Source of the DNA: Monarcha castaneiventris obscurior
Taxonomy: Eukaryota > Chordata > Aves > Passeriformes > Monarchidae
Length of the DNA: 64,000 nt
Direction of reading: 5' to 3'
Assembly: GCA_026261815.1 (NCBI GenBank)
Contig: JAMPIT010000566.1
Location: forward strand, 25,755,001 to 25,819,000
Part shown: one piece after another, positions 48,308 through 61,871 of the stretch
Layout of the letters: each line of letters opens with the position of its first letter
How positions within the stretch are numbered: the first letter of the stretch is position 1
The notes under the pieces: model-generated
What the model was told of the DNA's origin: nothing
What the model saw: the letters and a program-made list of their open reading frames with translations, nothing else
Databases searched by the model: none
Program-made: the position numbers and the translations under genes

Positions 48308-50802
48308 GTCTGGATTGTGACAAGAGTTTTTCTACTTTCCCGTCTGCCAGTGTTCCACTGTTCCAAGTATTCCTCAATATCTCTTTCAATCAACATCTTT
48401 CCTTAGAGTTTTGATTGCTTTCCTTGGGCTTTGGCTGCTGTGTATGTTTTCAGAGCCAAGAGAAGCATTCCTTTGAGTTTCTTCCTAACAAACTGGAAGA
48501 GTTTATACAGCCTGTGATGAGGAAACCTGGGATGACAGTAATTGTACTGAAACTTTCTTGATGTTCTCCACCCCCAGATAGAAGGCATTAATATGGCTGG
48601 TCTTCTGTTTTAAGCAAGGTAACAGCCAGATAACCACCTGTGGCAGCAATATCTGACAGATATAACTCTACCAGGAAAAATCAAAAAGACAGAGCATACG
48701 TACAACTTGCTCTGACCCTAGGCCTGAGGTGTATTCTTCCACTGTAAAATTTGCTACTATCTTGGTTCAGGGTAATAATGAGGTATCTCCCTTTCTAGCT
48801 GGCAGGGAATTGTGGATTGGGAATGGGTAAAAACTCCCAAACCTGAGTGTCTGGGTGGTGACCCTGTTGGTGGGGTTCAGCCCATCTTTGCTGGGACAGG
48901 GAGACTGTTGTCTTTGTGTGCAGTATGTGCACGGCTACGCATGACAGACTTCATGCAGAACAGTTTAACTAGACATCTAATCTCACCTGGAGGGAAGAGT
49001 GTTTTTTGCAGCGTGTATTCATTCTTTTATTCATTTAGCTCTGTGTTTCTGCACTAGTGGGTAGGAATAATTCTTTATATTCTATTCTTTGAATGATACT
49101 AGAAATGCTGTCACCCGAGTTTATCATGTCCCTTGTTGCTCTATAAACATTAAAAATTTCAAAACCAGACATTCAACTTGTAGCAATTTGGATATGTATG
49201 TCCAGATAGGTCACAGAACATGCACTACATTGTGGAAGGTAATTTTTAATTTGTATTCCATTTATTAATTGTTAAACTTTTATTTTTTTTCTTTTGTGGG
49301 AATTATGGCAAGTTATAATTCCGAAAAATAAGATAGCACTAACATTTCTCACATATGATGCCTGATGTGACCTCATAAATCTTTGTTCCTCAGTAGTGAT
49401 AACAGTTCTCCAGGTGTAAGTCTTCAGACTAGTGGTGGCCTAAACAAGCACAAGAAGTGGGTATATTCTTTTTTCCAGACTAAGTATCTCTGGAGCCATT
49501 TTGGCTCAGGATTTGTGGGAAGGTTGATCAGCTTTACAACATGTGGAGATGCCCCATGGTGGCATAACTCTCCCTTCTGCCTACAAACTCAAACTGCAAT
49601 CTCTGCCTCCAAACTCAAACTGCAATCTCTGCCTCCAAACCCTAACTTTCTCAGCATTTGTGAAGCTGGGATAAGGCTTGGGATTTGTTTCTTTTTGAGA
49701 CTTTGGAGGTTTTTCATCCTTCCTTTGAACTCTGCTGACCCCATTGGTTCAAAGTGGACACCTCGAACACGAAAGCCTTAAAATTCTAATTAAACTGGCA
49801 AGCAAAGGGATGTGAAAATTCTCAGCAAGACTGAGAGGCAGAGATTGATAAAACATGGATTTGGTTTGTAATTTAAAAGGTGGGTTCTGTTAGGATTAAA
49901 AACTGAACCAAGTTCGTGCTCCCTCAGACTTTGTGCTTCCACTTTACTTGGTTTAGGACCAAGATAACTAAACAGAAGAAAGGAAGTTTTGTGCAATCCT
50001 CATTCAGGTGAACACAAACCTGTTCCTACTTATCTTACTTGCTCAGCATCTTGTTGTGGCTTGCTCTCAATCACTTGACCATCCTGGAGACCGGGAAAGA
50101 CCATTTCTTCCATCTGATGGAGGCAGTCACGCAAACAATTCTTCTCGCCCAAATCAGGAATTGCTTTCTCGCACATCGTGGCTCAAGGCAGACCCACCCT
50201 ACTTCCTGCCATAGACCAGCTTGGCTACACTGTTAAACCCTAAACAGGTTAAATTACAGCTTAAAATCCTGAAGCTCTTTGTGGGCTACCAAGGCAGTGT
50301 TTCAAGATGCAACCTCACTTCCTGGTGGGAGAGAATGGGGCAAGGAAGGGCACACTTAGCCTCCCCTTTCATGCTCCAAGGCTCTCACTTTGTGGGATGG
50401 CAAGAAGCAGGCAGAAGCACCTGACCTCCAGCCTTCCAGAGCCTTCTGCCTTGCACACCACCCTGGCAGACAGCAGGCTGTGGGCAACCCTCCTTCTGAG
50501 ACTTAGCTCTCAAATGAATGTTTTCATTTATTTTGGTGGGCAGCCTCATAATGTAAGTAAAAGCTGTCTGCCTCAGAACCACCACTTTCAGTATTTCATG
50601 TGATGTTTCAGATTTTCATGTGACACACATGGAAGTTATCTCTGAATTCATGGCTGCTTTCACTTACCAAAACCACTTAATCTGCTTAGTTAACATGAAA
50701 AGTTTAACCCTCAAAATCCCCTTAGATGAAATCTTCTTGACACATTGTGATTCCCTCAGGACCTTCCAGAAGGTGTTGGACATCCCAATAACCCAGTCCA
50801 GA
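48308..50802. other. Unique sequence, no gene recognised
   Basis: I see nothing supportable apart from a short tandem repeat (49584-49646). Overlapping short frames near 49.4-50.6 kb lack recognisable features. Confidence 0.6.
49584..49646 (+). repeat. 26-bp tandem repeat, ~2.4 copies
   Basis: The unit CAAACTCAAACTGCAATCTC-TGCCTC occurs twice essentially perfectly, followed by a partial third copy (CAAACCCTAAC). The lack of divergence suggests a recent duplication that could vary in length between individuals. Confidence 0.9.
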
Positions 50803-50909
50803 TCATAGAATCATGGGCTGGGTTGGAAGGACCTTAAAGATCATCTGGTTCCAAGTCCCTCTTGTGGGCAGGGACATCTTCCACTAGACCAGGTTTCTCA
50901 GAGTAGCAT
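50803..50909 (-). mobile_element. CR1 LINE 3'-end fragment
   Basis: TCATAGAATCATGGGCTGGG, then TTGGAAGGACCTTAAAGATC, then GGGCAGGGACATCTTCCACT and AGACCAGG are the reverse complement of the CR1 3' end. Only about 107 bases remain. Confidence 0.93.
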
Positions 50910-52347
50910 CACGTATTTTGAGCTGGCATCAGTGAATAATCTTATTATATCATCTGATCTGTGATAACCAAGTGCCACCAAACTACATTTCCCTCCTCCT
51001 TTTTTTTTTCTTTTTTGTCTTTCCTAGACATGACTTTGACAAGGAAAAGCTGCATTTTGCTCAAGACTGTAATCTTTGGACCCTGAATTAAGGCAGTTGC
51101 TGATTCCCCATGAGAAACCCTGAGAGACTGATGCTTTTGGTCTGCTGAACAGTTTGAAACTCTGGGTCAGTGCTTGGTTCTAACACTATTGCATTTAATC
51201 TCTGTTTTCAGAGCATGCTAGTGCTAAGGGCACAGTGTTTGCTTCTGCTGACTACAGTTAATAGAGTCAGCACAGAAGTCTTATGTGCAGCTAATTGCTC
51301 TAGCCCCCCTATCTGATGCTATACATCACACTTCTTAGTCTCAAAAGAATTTGCATTTGTCTTCCTTGCCTTTTTAGAGGTGGCTTGAGACCTTCCAGAA
51401 AATTGCATTTTATGTGACTTACTTCCACAGATTCACATTCCATTCTGGCTCTGATTTATTTGCTACAGGATAGCAGCAAATCTGAAAGTGCCTAGCCAAG
51501 TCTTCATGACAAAATTGTACAGGGTGGGCAAAAAAAGTGCTTGGCATAGCTGCGTCTTCAGGGTTGAAGAGACTTGGGACTGTAGGACACGAAGGGAGAG
51601 ATTAATAAACAAGAAGGCATCTGAGACTGTAGCCATGAAGCTGCTTCTCTGTGAGAAGGGATGGCCTGGGTTCCTACCACTGCTCCTGATGCTTTTTAGC
51701 TGATGACATTGAATTAAAAAATGCACAAGCAGTGCTGGGAAAGGCAGTGGTGCCTTTACTTTCTCAATTGGCCCTTCCTTTCTCTTTGCTGGATACCCAG
51801 GATTAGATTGGCTGGATGGAAAACTGTCCCCTCGCCCTGCCTCCATGGGAGTGGGCAATCTGTGGGGTACAAGGCAGTGCCGGAAATAAGATGCAGTCAA
51901 TTCCAGATCCCAGTTTAAGAGGTCTGGATCCCATCCTGGGCCTGGCTGAAGTGTGAAGGTGACTCAGAGCACCTCTGAGTCAAGGAGGTTTCACCATTGC
52001 ACCTCAGTGGTAGTGAGTGAGGAGCATGTCTGGAGGCTTAGTGGGGTTCCTGAAAGCAAATTTTGATTAAGTTGCTCGGTTCTGCCACAGTGCACATCAA
52101 AACCCTCTTTCCATGATGAGGTGGCTCCCACCTGCATTTCCTTCACCTGAGTGCAGACTGGTGTCACTATGAGGTGGGTATTATTTGGTTGCAAGGTCAG
52201 GGCACAGCCAAGGCATGTCCCTGCACCTGGGGACACAGAGGCTGCTCTGTCTGTGTCTGGACAGTAAAGCTGAATAAGGCTGCCTGGGCAATGAAGCTGC
52301 ACATTTACCTTGGAGGATGACTATCTACCTTCATCAGCTGTGCGAAG
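50910..52347. other. Unique sequence, no gene recognised
   Basis: A 145-codon minus-strand frame (51900-51463) is present, but it has no recognisable motif and a length expected about once by chance in this much DNA. Nothing else is notable. Confidence 0.6.
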
Positions 52348-52550
52348 TCATAGAATCATAGAATAGTTTATGTTGGAATGAACCTTTAAAGACTATCTAG
52401 TCTAAGCCCCCTGCAATGAGCAGGGACATCTTCAACTGGGTCAGGTTGCTCAGAGCACCATCCACCCTGACTTTGAATGTTACCAGGAATGGGGCATGTA
52501 TTATCTCTCTGGGAAACCTGTTCCAGTCTTTCACCACCCTCACTGTAAGA
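52348..52550 (-). mobile_element. CR1 LINE 3'-end fragment
   Basis: TCATAGAATCATAGAATAGT is the tail, followed by antisense CR1 sequence (GCAGGGACATCTTCAACTGG, CAGGTTGCTCAGAGCACCAT, GGGAAACCTGTTCCAGTCTT). On the minus strand the translation retains the ORF2 C-terminal motif NRFPREIIHAPFLVTFKVRV and AGGLD. The 5' truncation point is near 52550. Confidence 0.95.
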
Positions 52551-55500
52551 CATGTTAGCCTACAAGGAGTGTGTTTAAACAGGACAGAGGAATATATGCT
52601 ATTGTCCTCCTGCATCTCCTGACATTTTTTTTTATTTCCTAGGGGCAGGCACCCTACAGAACAGCAGAGAGCTGCATAAGCAACTGAAATCTCAGCTTTC
52701 TGCAGCAAGAGAGGGAGAGGTTTCCTACTCTCGGGAAAATGTCTGGTTTTGTTTTTCTGCATTATTTTGATGTTAGTGTCCAGAAAGCAGAGGCTTATAG
52801 TCTGGTTTTACACTTTCTTGCCGGAAGTCAGCCCCTTCTTTTTCTACTCTGCCTTGGATCTCACTTTCTAGGCTACAGCATGGCCCAGCTTTCCATTTCT
52901 AAAGAAGGACCAGTGTGCTCTGAGTCCTGGTACAACACTCTGCTGGAACCTGGGCCCCCTGGAAAGGGAAAACCTCCATCTCCCCCAGTGCCAAAGAGCA
53001 CACCTAGTACAATAACCCTTACCATCTACTGCTTTCATTTAGTACCCTGACCTACTAATTGTCATCATGACTGGATTTTTCCCTCCTACACCCTTCACTG
53101 ACTTGATTGAATCTAATGAGCAGTGAGCTTGTGAGGCACACGGTGGACTTTTTGGAGAATTCTGTTTAGAAAGAGGTAGAGAAAATGCTTGCTTTTGAAG
53201 TCTGGCTTGGGGTTTTTGGTGTCACAGGTACAGTGGCCCAGGAGACCTTTCAGAATAACCATCTGATGTAAGATCGGTTGAACAATATCACCAGGGCACT
53301 GCAAAATCAGATCTCATGCTGTTAAGACTTCTACCAGTCAACATTTTAGGTCTGCAAGTACTCATTCCTTGTCCTTTCATTTAAAAAGCAATCAGTGCCT
53401 CTGGCCATTGCAAAGTTGGTCACCACAAACCAGCAACTCTAACAATTCTTGTTATCAGATGTTAAGTTTGTAGTCGATGGTCTTGATGATCCTGATCCTA
53501 GCTCTCCAACACATGCATATTTAAACTATGTATTAAATATACACTCGTTAAATAACTTTACATCCTGGGTATTACATTAATTCTCATTAAAAACCTTCTT
53601 CCCCTCAAAACTCTAACCACTGCTCTTTTTAGGGGCGCATGAATGATGTGCAGAGGGATATGTGTCTGTACTAGGGAGGAGGCAGAGACACTGACCTACT
53701 TATTTAAAAGGAACAGATCTGAGTGCTAATCTCTGAGACAGACTCAAAGGTCCCATTGTTCCACCTTACAACCAGCAGCAAGAAGTGAATCTCCCTTTGG
53801 TGCTCCTCAGAAGCACTTGCTGATCCTTCCTTGGCTATATGGAAAATTTAAGATCCTGGTGTCCTGCTGCCCAAAGAGCAGGTGAAGCAATGCCTGGGTG
53901 GGGAGCACAGTCAGGCTTGTTGAGCTGCCAAGGTGTACCCCTGTTAATGAGCCTAAAGGCTTCAGCCTAAGGCATTTCCCTAGGAAAGGAAGGATGTGAA
54001 TGGGTGCCTCCTACTTCAAAGTACTTCAAAGTAAGTTGGGTGCTGTGACTGCAACTTATTTAGGAGCTTTAAAAAAATCCAGTTAAATAATTTAAGTACT
54101 CAGAATTTCTAACTGCTAGTCTGGAGCAAGGTTGTTGTACAGGTATTACAACAGAGTTCAAAATCCCACTTTCTATCCAGTTTTTCACTTGTGTGAGTGC
54201 CTGTGCATGTTCAGACTCCAGAGAAAACTCAAACTGAACTGACCCCAATTATCTTCTGTTTGAAGCACAAAGTTACTCATTTTTGAAACAGTGTTATAGT
54301 TTTATCAGAGTCCCTTTACAGTCTATGGCAAGAAAAGGCATCAATAAATTAAATTTGCATCATATATTGTTTCTGAGGGACATCACAATGCTCTTATCAT
54401 CTTCAAATACTATAGTTTGTCTGAAAATTATGGGTTTTTTTATTTCAATTTCAATTAAAAATGGTGTTTAGACCAAAAGCTCATTGTCATTTAGCAACAA
54501 CCTCCCCCAAGTTTAAAACTTGATGCTAGTGCTTATTGATTAATATTCTAGGATCATGTTTATCATCATATTTTTTCTGTAATAGTGACAAAATATAACT
54601 GGAACAGTTATCTGTATCAAGACCAGTATATTTAGTACAGGGGTCTTGTTTTTTCTTAAGACCAGGGCATAGTAGTCCTACAAAATTCCTTGAAAACGAA
54701 CATCCAGAGGGTTTTTTTTTGTTGTTGTTGTTGCGTTCTTTTCTTTTTTTTTTGTATGACATTTTTGCAGGCTGGAAATGCAGGGGTTAACTAGTTTGAA
54801 TTTTGAATGAAGTCTAATAAGCCATCCGACTTAAAGTAAACAACGGTCTGAGTTCCATCGCTTTTGTTTTTATTAGCTGACCTTGCAAGCTAATAAATTC
54901 ATCCTGTATTTTTCTGCTACTGCCAGTTTGCAGCATACAGGAAACTAATCTTGTACAATAACTGCCTTCCTGTAGTCAGTTCTTAAATGGAGCCAAATGG
55001 ATTGGTGGCGGAAGAACTCCCCAGCAGTTCCTGTGAAACAGTGCTGAGCACAGCAAGACCTGACAGAGGCTGCTTGCTATTATTGACTTTGACAATGTAA
55101 TTATGTTCTCATTTACCTCCCTAGCACTTAAGAAAAAAAAAATCCCCCCCAGTACAAAGACTGCAACGATTTTAATGCCAAATTAGTTGTGAGATAGGTA
55201 TTTGTAACATGCTAAATATACAGCAATTTCTCTAATTTTTTTCAGAGGGTAAAATACATTGCAGTGGCCATTATAGCACAAAGGTCTTTCATATGTATCT
55301 GGCTGCTGCAGCAGCACTTTGTTCCAGATGCAAAGGCTCATGCTCACCAGTAAGTTAATAAAGGGTCTGTGTTCTGATTAGAAACTCGTGTGTGCTCTTC
55401 AGCATTAAAGACAGACTGCCATTTTTGTAATCTGCTATAGTATACTACAAATGAATCTAGGATCACTTTTCTAGGGGCTGAGCTGTTTCTTTCAATTTTA

Positions 55501-58500
55501 GAGATGCCCATGGGTGTTTTTCACACTTAGGAAAGGTTTCATCTTGCATTCACCGAGATCACTTGCAAGAGCTGCTGAAGATTTCACTGTTGCAAGGCCA
55601 AATGCATGAAGAGATCCCCAGTGTGTTGTGGCACCCTGGATGCATGCAGGTGGAGGGCATCTGAGTGTACAATATTGATATCCTCACTTTGCCCACCTGG
55701 GGGAAATACCTCAGAAAGGGAGGTCTCTGATTCAGTTGAGTGAGGTAAATGTCTGGACAACATGAAAATTAGTGTGGAAAAGCTTTGGTTGTTGTGATCT
55801 GTCATGAAGTGCTTTTACAATGAGTGTTTTGACCCCCCCCCATTCCCCATCGAAACAAAGGACCAGAACAAACTATTTGAATGACATCTTTGAAAAAAAT
55901 GTTTGATTATCTAGTTTCCCTTTCTAGTTCTTGATTATGCCTGACTCCTACTCCATTTGCCCTCTCAGAAAAGGTTAAACACCAAGTATGGCTCACATAT
56001 TGCTCTCCAGGGAAAAAGACCATGATAACTTCCGAGCTGTGGCTGTCATTATTGTAAAGCATTTATGAGAAATCACATAAGCTACTCCACTAAAATGGAT
56101 ACATTTCTCTGCAGCAACTTTTATTTGGGCTCTGTACCAGCTGTAGCTGTGAGTACAGCTGGGTGGAAAGAAACAGAAAAGGGAAATGAGTTTCTCTGTT
56201 CTTGTGGAGACTTCTTCAAATTTGTGATTTTTTTTTTTTTTTAATTTAAAAAATATAGCTGAAACCTGAACGTAACTCCTGGAGTTCAATATTCCATTTC
56301 AAATGATAAGAAAATGTGTTTTATACACACAGATCCTGGGCAAAGGTTTCTGGATCTGTTAGGTATAACTGTTCATTTAAGAGAAATGAGCAATTTGGAT
56401 AGAGGTCTTCTTGATTAGTGACTTAATTACATTTGTTACTTTGTATAATGGGATATCCTCTTAAAAATTCTGCACAGGAACTGCTGCTGGAGTGGCTCTG
56501 GAAATGAGGTAGTTAATGATGGTCAGGAAAACAGCCTGTAGATAAAACTGAAACATACACTGTTAATTTAATTCAAATATGGAAATGCTTGCTGTTAAGT
56601 AATGGTTTCTAGTATACATCACTGGCTTAATCTTCACCCTTTAGCCTTCATAACTGAGGATCTTTAAGATCCCAGAGCAAGGGTCTTAAATGCATATCCT
56701 TTGCTTTGCAATCAGGGTAGCCTGAATCCACACTCAGGCACTAATGGCATCATAACTCAATCCCCACACAGCCCAGTTCAGCCACATATCATGTCCATCC
56801 TGACTGAGACAGGGGCTCTGTAGAAGATGATATGTGATCCTGTAGTTACAGATATTGCAGAAAATCAGGCTGCAAAAGTAATGTCTGTTCCAGTCTTTCT
56901 CAACCTTTGAATAGACATTGCAAGATTAATATTTTTTAAAAAGTCTAAGATTTGGGTTGTTTGGGTTTTTTTAAACCTAAAAATTAGCAGATAAAGCACC
57001 CACAGGAAAAAGCAGCCCCTTTCTCAGAATAATACTGGATTCTGATCTGGGATCTATTAAGCTGTGTCCAGACTGCTGGCTCTCGAAGTTGTATCATCTA
57101 CTAAAAGAGCCTGTAGCAACTGTGAGACCTTAATGGATGTTTAGGCAGCTGGTGAGACCAGTATGGAAAGGGGCAGTGTGGTTTGCCATCCATTGCACAG
57201 ACATGTCCTTTGGGCTCAGCTTCTCATTTTGAAAATGAGTGACTGCTCATTTCCAAATGAGCAATCGCTCAATTGATTACAGGCAATCCTCCCTATGCAA
57301 ACACCGTGTCTCTGTCCCTGTTCTCCTACCCAATGGTCATTTAACATGGCTCCTGTTCTCACTTTCCTTCTTCCACTCTTCCTCGCTGCCTCTCTTCCCA
57401 GCTCCAGCTCTCATCTGCAGGTGCAGACCTTCCCCTGGTCTGAGGTCCCCTCTTGCTTCTCATCTGCCTCTCATCCATCACCATCTTCCCCCATGCTTGC
57501 AGGCCACCAAGAGAAGAAGGAATGGGGGCTCACTCTGTATCAGGGACTGCCTCTTGCCACTGAGCACAGCAACACTCCTTGTGGGTAGAAGTCTTGTGGT
57601 GATCCCAGAGGTAACATTGCTTCATGAAAAAGTTCAAACAGTTTGATCATGTGGAGGACCTGTAGTGAAAAACTCAATGAAAATGGACTCTTCAGTTCAT
57701 CCAAAGCTACTGAACTCCATCAGAATCCTCGTCAACTCAGTGCAGTCTTCACAAAATCAAAATTTCCCATTTTTTTAAATGACACTGAAAGTTTTCTTGG
57801 GGATAGGAAAAGATAGCAGAACAACTCAACTCAAATGTGTTTCAAGCCTTCACTCTGAAGTACATGAAAGAAACTAGAGACTGACAGTAAAATGACTATA
57901 AAAATATTTTCTAAGTAAGGAAAAGTGTATGTTTCCATGATTTTGTTCTTGGAAACTGTCAAATCCTCAGCAGAAAAGTGTCCCAATACCTTCATGGGAC
58001 AAATGTATAATGTATAGCTGAAAAATAAAAATCATAATACTCTATATCTGAATGACTCATTTAGTAACTCACTGTAAACCTGATCTTGTAATGGGTATTT
58101 TGGTATTTACACTAGACTTAATTAGTATTCTGTTTCTGTCTATGATATTTAAAGAACTCTGCTCTGGGTGGGCACATTTGCACATGGCTGCAGGAGCCGT
58201 ATCATCACACCTGTCACATTTATTGTACACATGTTCAAGATGTTGTCTGTTTTCCCCGAACCTTTAAGACACACGTTTACTTATTTTTTTGTACAATTCT
58301 GTCTTCATAGCTCACTGCACTTTCCCTCTATACTTTTCAAATCCTGAAATGTCTTATTTAATCTGAATAGGCAAGAACAGAACGCTGTGTTCTAAGTGGA
58401 ACCCTACCAGGGAAATGTATTATTCTCATCATTATCACTGTCTTAGACACAGAGAAAACCTGCTGCGAATGCTATTCTAGGGGCTTATTTAACTTCTTAG

Positions 58501-61430
58501 AGTCAGGAACAGAGAGGCACTCCCTTCCCTGTCTATCAAACCAGGTTCTGTCTCTCTGTTTCATTTGAAACCACATCTGGGTGCTCAAATTTCTAATCCT
58601 TTATTTTCAAAGGAATAGTACTTCAATTATCTGCTGGTTTGAGTCAATTTTGTTAGCTCAAATAAACAGTTTTGCAGTCCTATAGGAAGATTTCCTCCAG
58701 GGTTTCTGAATTTCTTAAGCAAACCTGTGTCTGGTTTGACTATAAACATGATCCAACTCCTGATTATTCATTGAATAATTTACATGGAGTCTGAAACTCA
58801 CTAATATTTATGCACCAGTATGATATTTATTGCTCCAAGTAGCACCTAATTTATTCACAGCTATCGATAGCAAATAATTTAATTCCATTAACTTTCCTCA
58901 TTTTATTGTGTTTACATCATACAACTTTAAAACTGTTTTAGCTCCTCAAAAACTGTCAAACAAACACAGGGAACTTCATGGAAAACAGTCAAAAGGCTAT
59001 GCATAACAGGGAGTAAAGAATAACTAAGAAGTTCTGAGACACTGTACTAATGATTTCAGGTATTTAGCTAAATATTTTGGACTGAAACTTTTTTTTTTTA
59101 CTTTGTTTTCACACCAGTGCAAAAAAAAGCCTGAAATGTTTCCATTCCAATTTAGTTGCATTTTAGCTTCCTTTTGCTGAGTTGTACATGATTCAGCAAA
59201 ATGCAGATAATCTGGCCTCTGTACTTTTCCAATTGACCCTAATTTGCAGGTACCGTGGCAGAGCAGATCCGTGTCTCTTCCTCTGTGCAGCTGAAAACAA
59301 ATCTTTCTTTGAATGCTGAAAGCTGACTCTCTCACTTTCAGACTCCTGAGACCTACTGTGAACTTAGCAGTCTGTGGTGGGGAACTGATCTGTCACAACA
59401 CATGAGGATAAGCCCCATCTGTGCTCCCTGAAGCCATCAGTTTGGGACTTGAGTTGCTCTAAGTTAGTATGTTTCTGCTTCCCTACCCCGGGAGTTGTCC
59501 AAGATATCGTACAAATAAGTATTTGGGGGCAGGGGAGGGAGATACACATATTTATGGTTCTCTCTCTGATTTGTGGCTACATTTAGCAAGTTTGCATTTC
59601 ACATGTGCTCTCTGACAATGCATCCTGTCCTGCACTACCCTTGTCTTCTGCTGCTTGGGAAGAGCGTGGATTTTCTGTATCTCACAAAGGAAGGCTTAGA
59701 AATGTTGTTTGAGTATTTGAAGACTTGTCCCGTATTAGGTCAGGTCATTATTGTCAGAGATAAAAACGTTGGCCCTCTGAGTGATAAAACTTCCACTTAA
59801 GGATCATTTTCTCTCCTGATTTAGGCTGCCTTCTCATTTGGTCTCTTATTCTCTGTTGGTGCCTGCAAGGAAAGGTGACAGCAATATTTTTTGAAGTTCA
59901 GTTCAGTTTCAGATGGGATCTGCAAAATCTACTTTAGCTACTGCAGTACCTGACTATTTGGTGCCCTGAAGGCAAAATTCCAATAACTCACAAAAATGGA
60001 GGAAATACCATTGAAATACATGACAAGTGACAAAATCCTGGGCACAGGCCACATAGTAGCTTCAGATTGGGTGTCATGGTTAAAAAAATGTTACCTGTGG
60101 GTTATACGGAAGATTAGAAGGAAGAAAATGCACGTAAGTACACAGGAATCTTTATTAATGTTTAGCTGAATTGCACTCACTCTCCAAGATATCACACACT
60201 TTCTAGAAACACATCAATATTCCCTTCAGTGTTGAGCACTGATGTGAATGTATGATAAGGTGTTACGACTTTCTGGAATCACTGCAGTGATTCTGAATTA
60301 TTCATGAAATTAAAATTCCAAACTAATTCACAGCATCAAACAGTTCTGGCAAGTGGCATATAATGCTGGAAACAAAAATGTACACTACATATTAATCCAG
60401 AAAAACTCTCTTATCCCTTAAATCACTGGACCCATACCGTTTTACTCACCCTTAATCATGCTGGTACTGTAAGTCTTTAGAAGTGATTTTTTTTACACAC
60501 ATCAGGATTTAGATATTGTGAATCCATGCTGTGAATAGGTTACATTATAAATGACTTAGAAATTAGCAAACAAAAAGTCTTGGGGGAAAAAAATGCAGGC
60601 AGTAGAGATGCACAACTGTGTTTATGTATTTTTTTCTATGAATAAAGGATGGATATAATGTTTTTCCTTATTTTTGTAGTGAAAAAAAGTGTAATAAAAT
60701 AAAAGTGCAATATAGTAGTAGGGCAATCATGTAAACAGTCTGATCAGTAAAAAAGCATATATTTCAGGCAAATACTTGCTTAGATTCAGTTTCAAAACTC
60801 TCAAGAATACTGGCATTTGTCTCAAATTGCAAATGAATTTCACTTTTGCATGGTTTGCATCCAAAACATGGATGATTTCCAGTGAAGGGGGGTCAGCTCT
60901 CAAGTTAAATCATTATAACTGATCTTGTGACTTTGCAGGGATTTCCAGGCAGTTTGCTGTTTTGTGAATGTTTGCTCAAATATGAAAATCCCGAAAGGTG
61001 AAAAACAAATCTGGGAAAATGTTACGAAAACTATTCAAATATTTACACAGCCCCACTCTCCTCAAGGATACATACACTGACATTTTCAGTCCCTTCTGGA
61101 TAATAAATAATACATATTCTGGATCTGTTCTGCACCTGTCTTGCTCAAGGGTGTTATCAACTCCTGGAAAAATTAGTGGAGGAATATCATTGTAAATCTG
61201 GAGCTCTGCAGTGGGGAGTTAGGTTTACTTTTTAATCTAACACATGCAAGTAAGGTATACAGACGTGTATTTCTATGATATCAGATGTTTTTATTCTTTA
61301 CGGAAAAATGAACCACCTTTATTCCAATTAAAATAGCCCTTGCATTTAGACAATTACCCCATTCCCTCATTTTCTCACCTCTTCAGGAACATAAACACAG
61401 ATTCTGAAATCACCTTTTTGCAGCTCAGTG
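52551..61430. other. Long unique AT-rich stretch, no gene recognised
   Basis: I see no supportable gene. Low-complexity tracts occur at about 54711-54750 (T-rich with TTG repeats) and 56228-56242 (15 T), and an 18-base palindrome at 60276-60293. The pyrimidine-rich interval 57.34-57.5 kb produces overlapping Ser/Pro/Leu frames that I attribute to composition. Confidence 0.55.
60276..60293. other. Perfect 18-bp palindrome
   Basis: GAATCACTGCAGTGATTC reads identically on both strands, with a PstI-type CTGCAG centre. It could be a dimeric protein-binding site, but 18-base palindromes can occur by chance at this scale. Confidence 0.5.
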
Positions 61431-61871
61431 TGATGCCTTTTCCAGCCACCTAGAAACAGAGACTAGACAAGAGTAAGGGAATAAAGATAGGTATTTACTT
61501 GAAGGGCCTTCAAGGTACACCCTGGGGGAGCCAGAGGGTGCTTCAATAAAAAGTGGACCCCAAGATGGACGACAGGTCACGAGTTCTTCACACCTTTATA
61601 GGTTTGGTTCATTTGCATACCACGGTTAATTCTCCAATTAAAGCCCCAGCTCAATGATGTAACTCCCCTCAGCTTGCTCCCCCCTTAGAGTCTTTGGTTT
61701 ACACATTTTGGGCCTAGAAGAGCCTGGCTGTCCTTGAAAGCAAAGCCTGGAGAGGCTTTGTTATGTCTATCTTGCACGAGAGAGCAGAAATTACAGGCTA
61801 CAAGGAGCTTAGAGTTACACTCTAAGCAGCACAGAATTTGAAAAATACAAAAGTTAAAACGTAAGGCATCA
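61431..61871 (-). mobile_element. Solo LTR of an endogenous retrovirus with 4-bp target-site duplication
   Basis: The element is 441 bases long. It begins TGATGCCTT and ends AAGGCATCA, a perfect 9-base terminal inverted repeat with the TG...CA ends of retroviral LTRs. It is flanked on both sides by AGTG (61427-61430 and 61872-61875), a 4-base target duplication. The minus strand looks like the sense strand: it carries an octamer ATGCAAAT (61618 to 61611) and a TATA box TATAAAGG (61600 to 61593) correctly spaced ahead of a putative R/U5 region. A 4-bp duplication fits gammaretrovirus-like (class I) integrases better than ERVL (5) or alpharetrovirus (6), but this is inference. No internal viral sequence is present, so it probably arose by LTR-LTR recombination. 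Confidence 0.9.
61593..61618 (-). promoter_or_regulatory. LTR promoter elements: octamer and TATA box
   Basis: Within the solo LTR, reading the minus strand, ATGCAAAT (OCT/POU octamer) is followed 10 bases later by TATAAAGG. This is the U3 promoter signature and sets the LTR orientation. It may still drive leftward transcription; activity is unknown. Confidence 0.6.

Noticed and set aside
51463..51900. 145-codon minus-strand frame
   Set aside because: It has no recognisable motif, and a frame of this length is expected about once by chance in this window.
57239..57646. Overlapping Ser/Pro/Leu frames
   Set aside because: The underlying sequence is pyrimidine-rich and the frames lack any motif or splice context.
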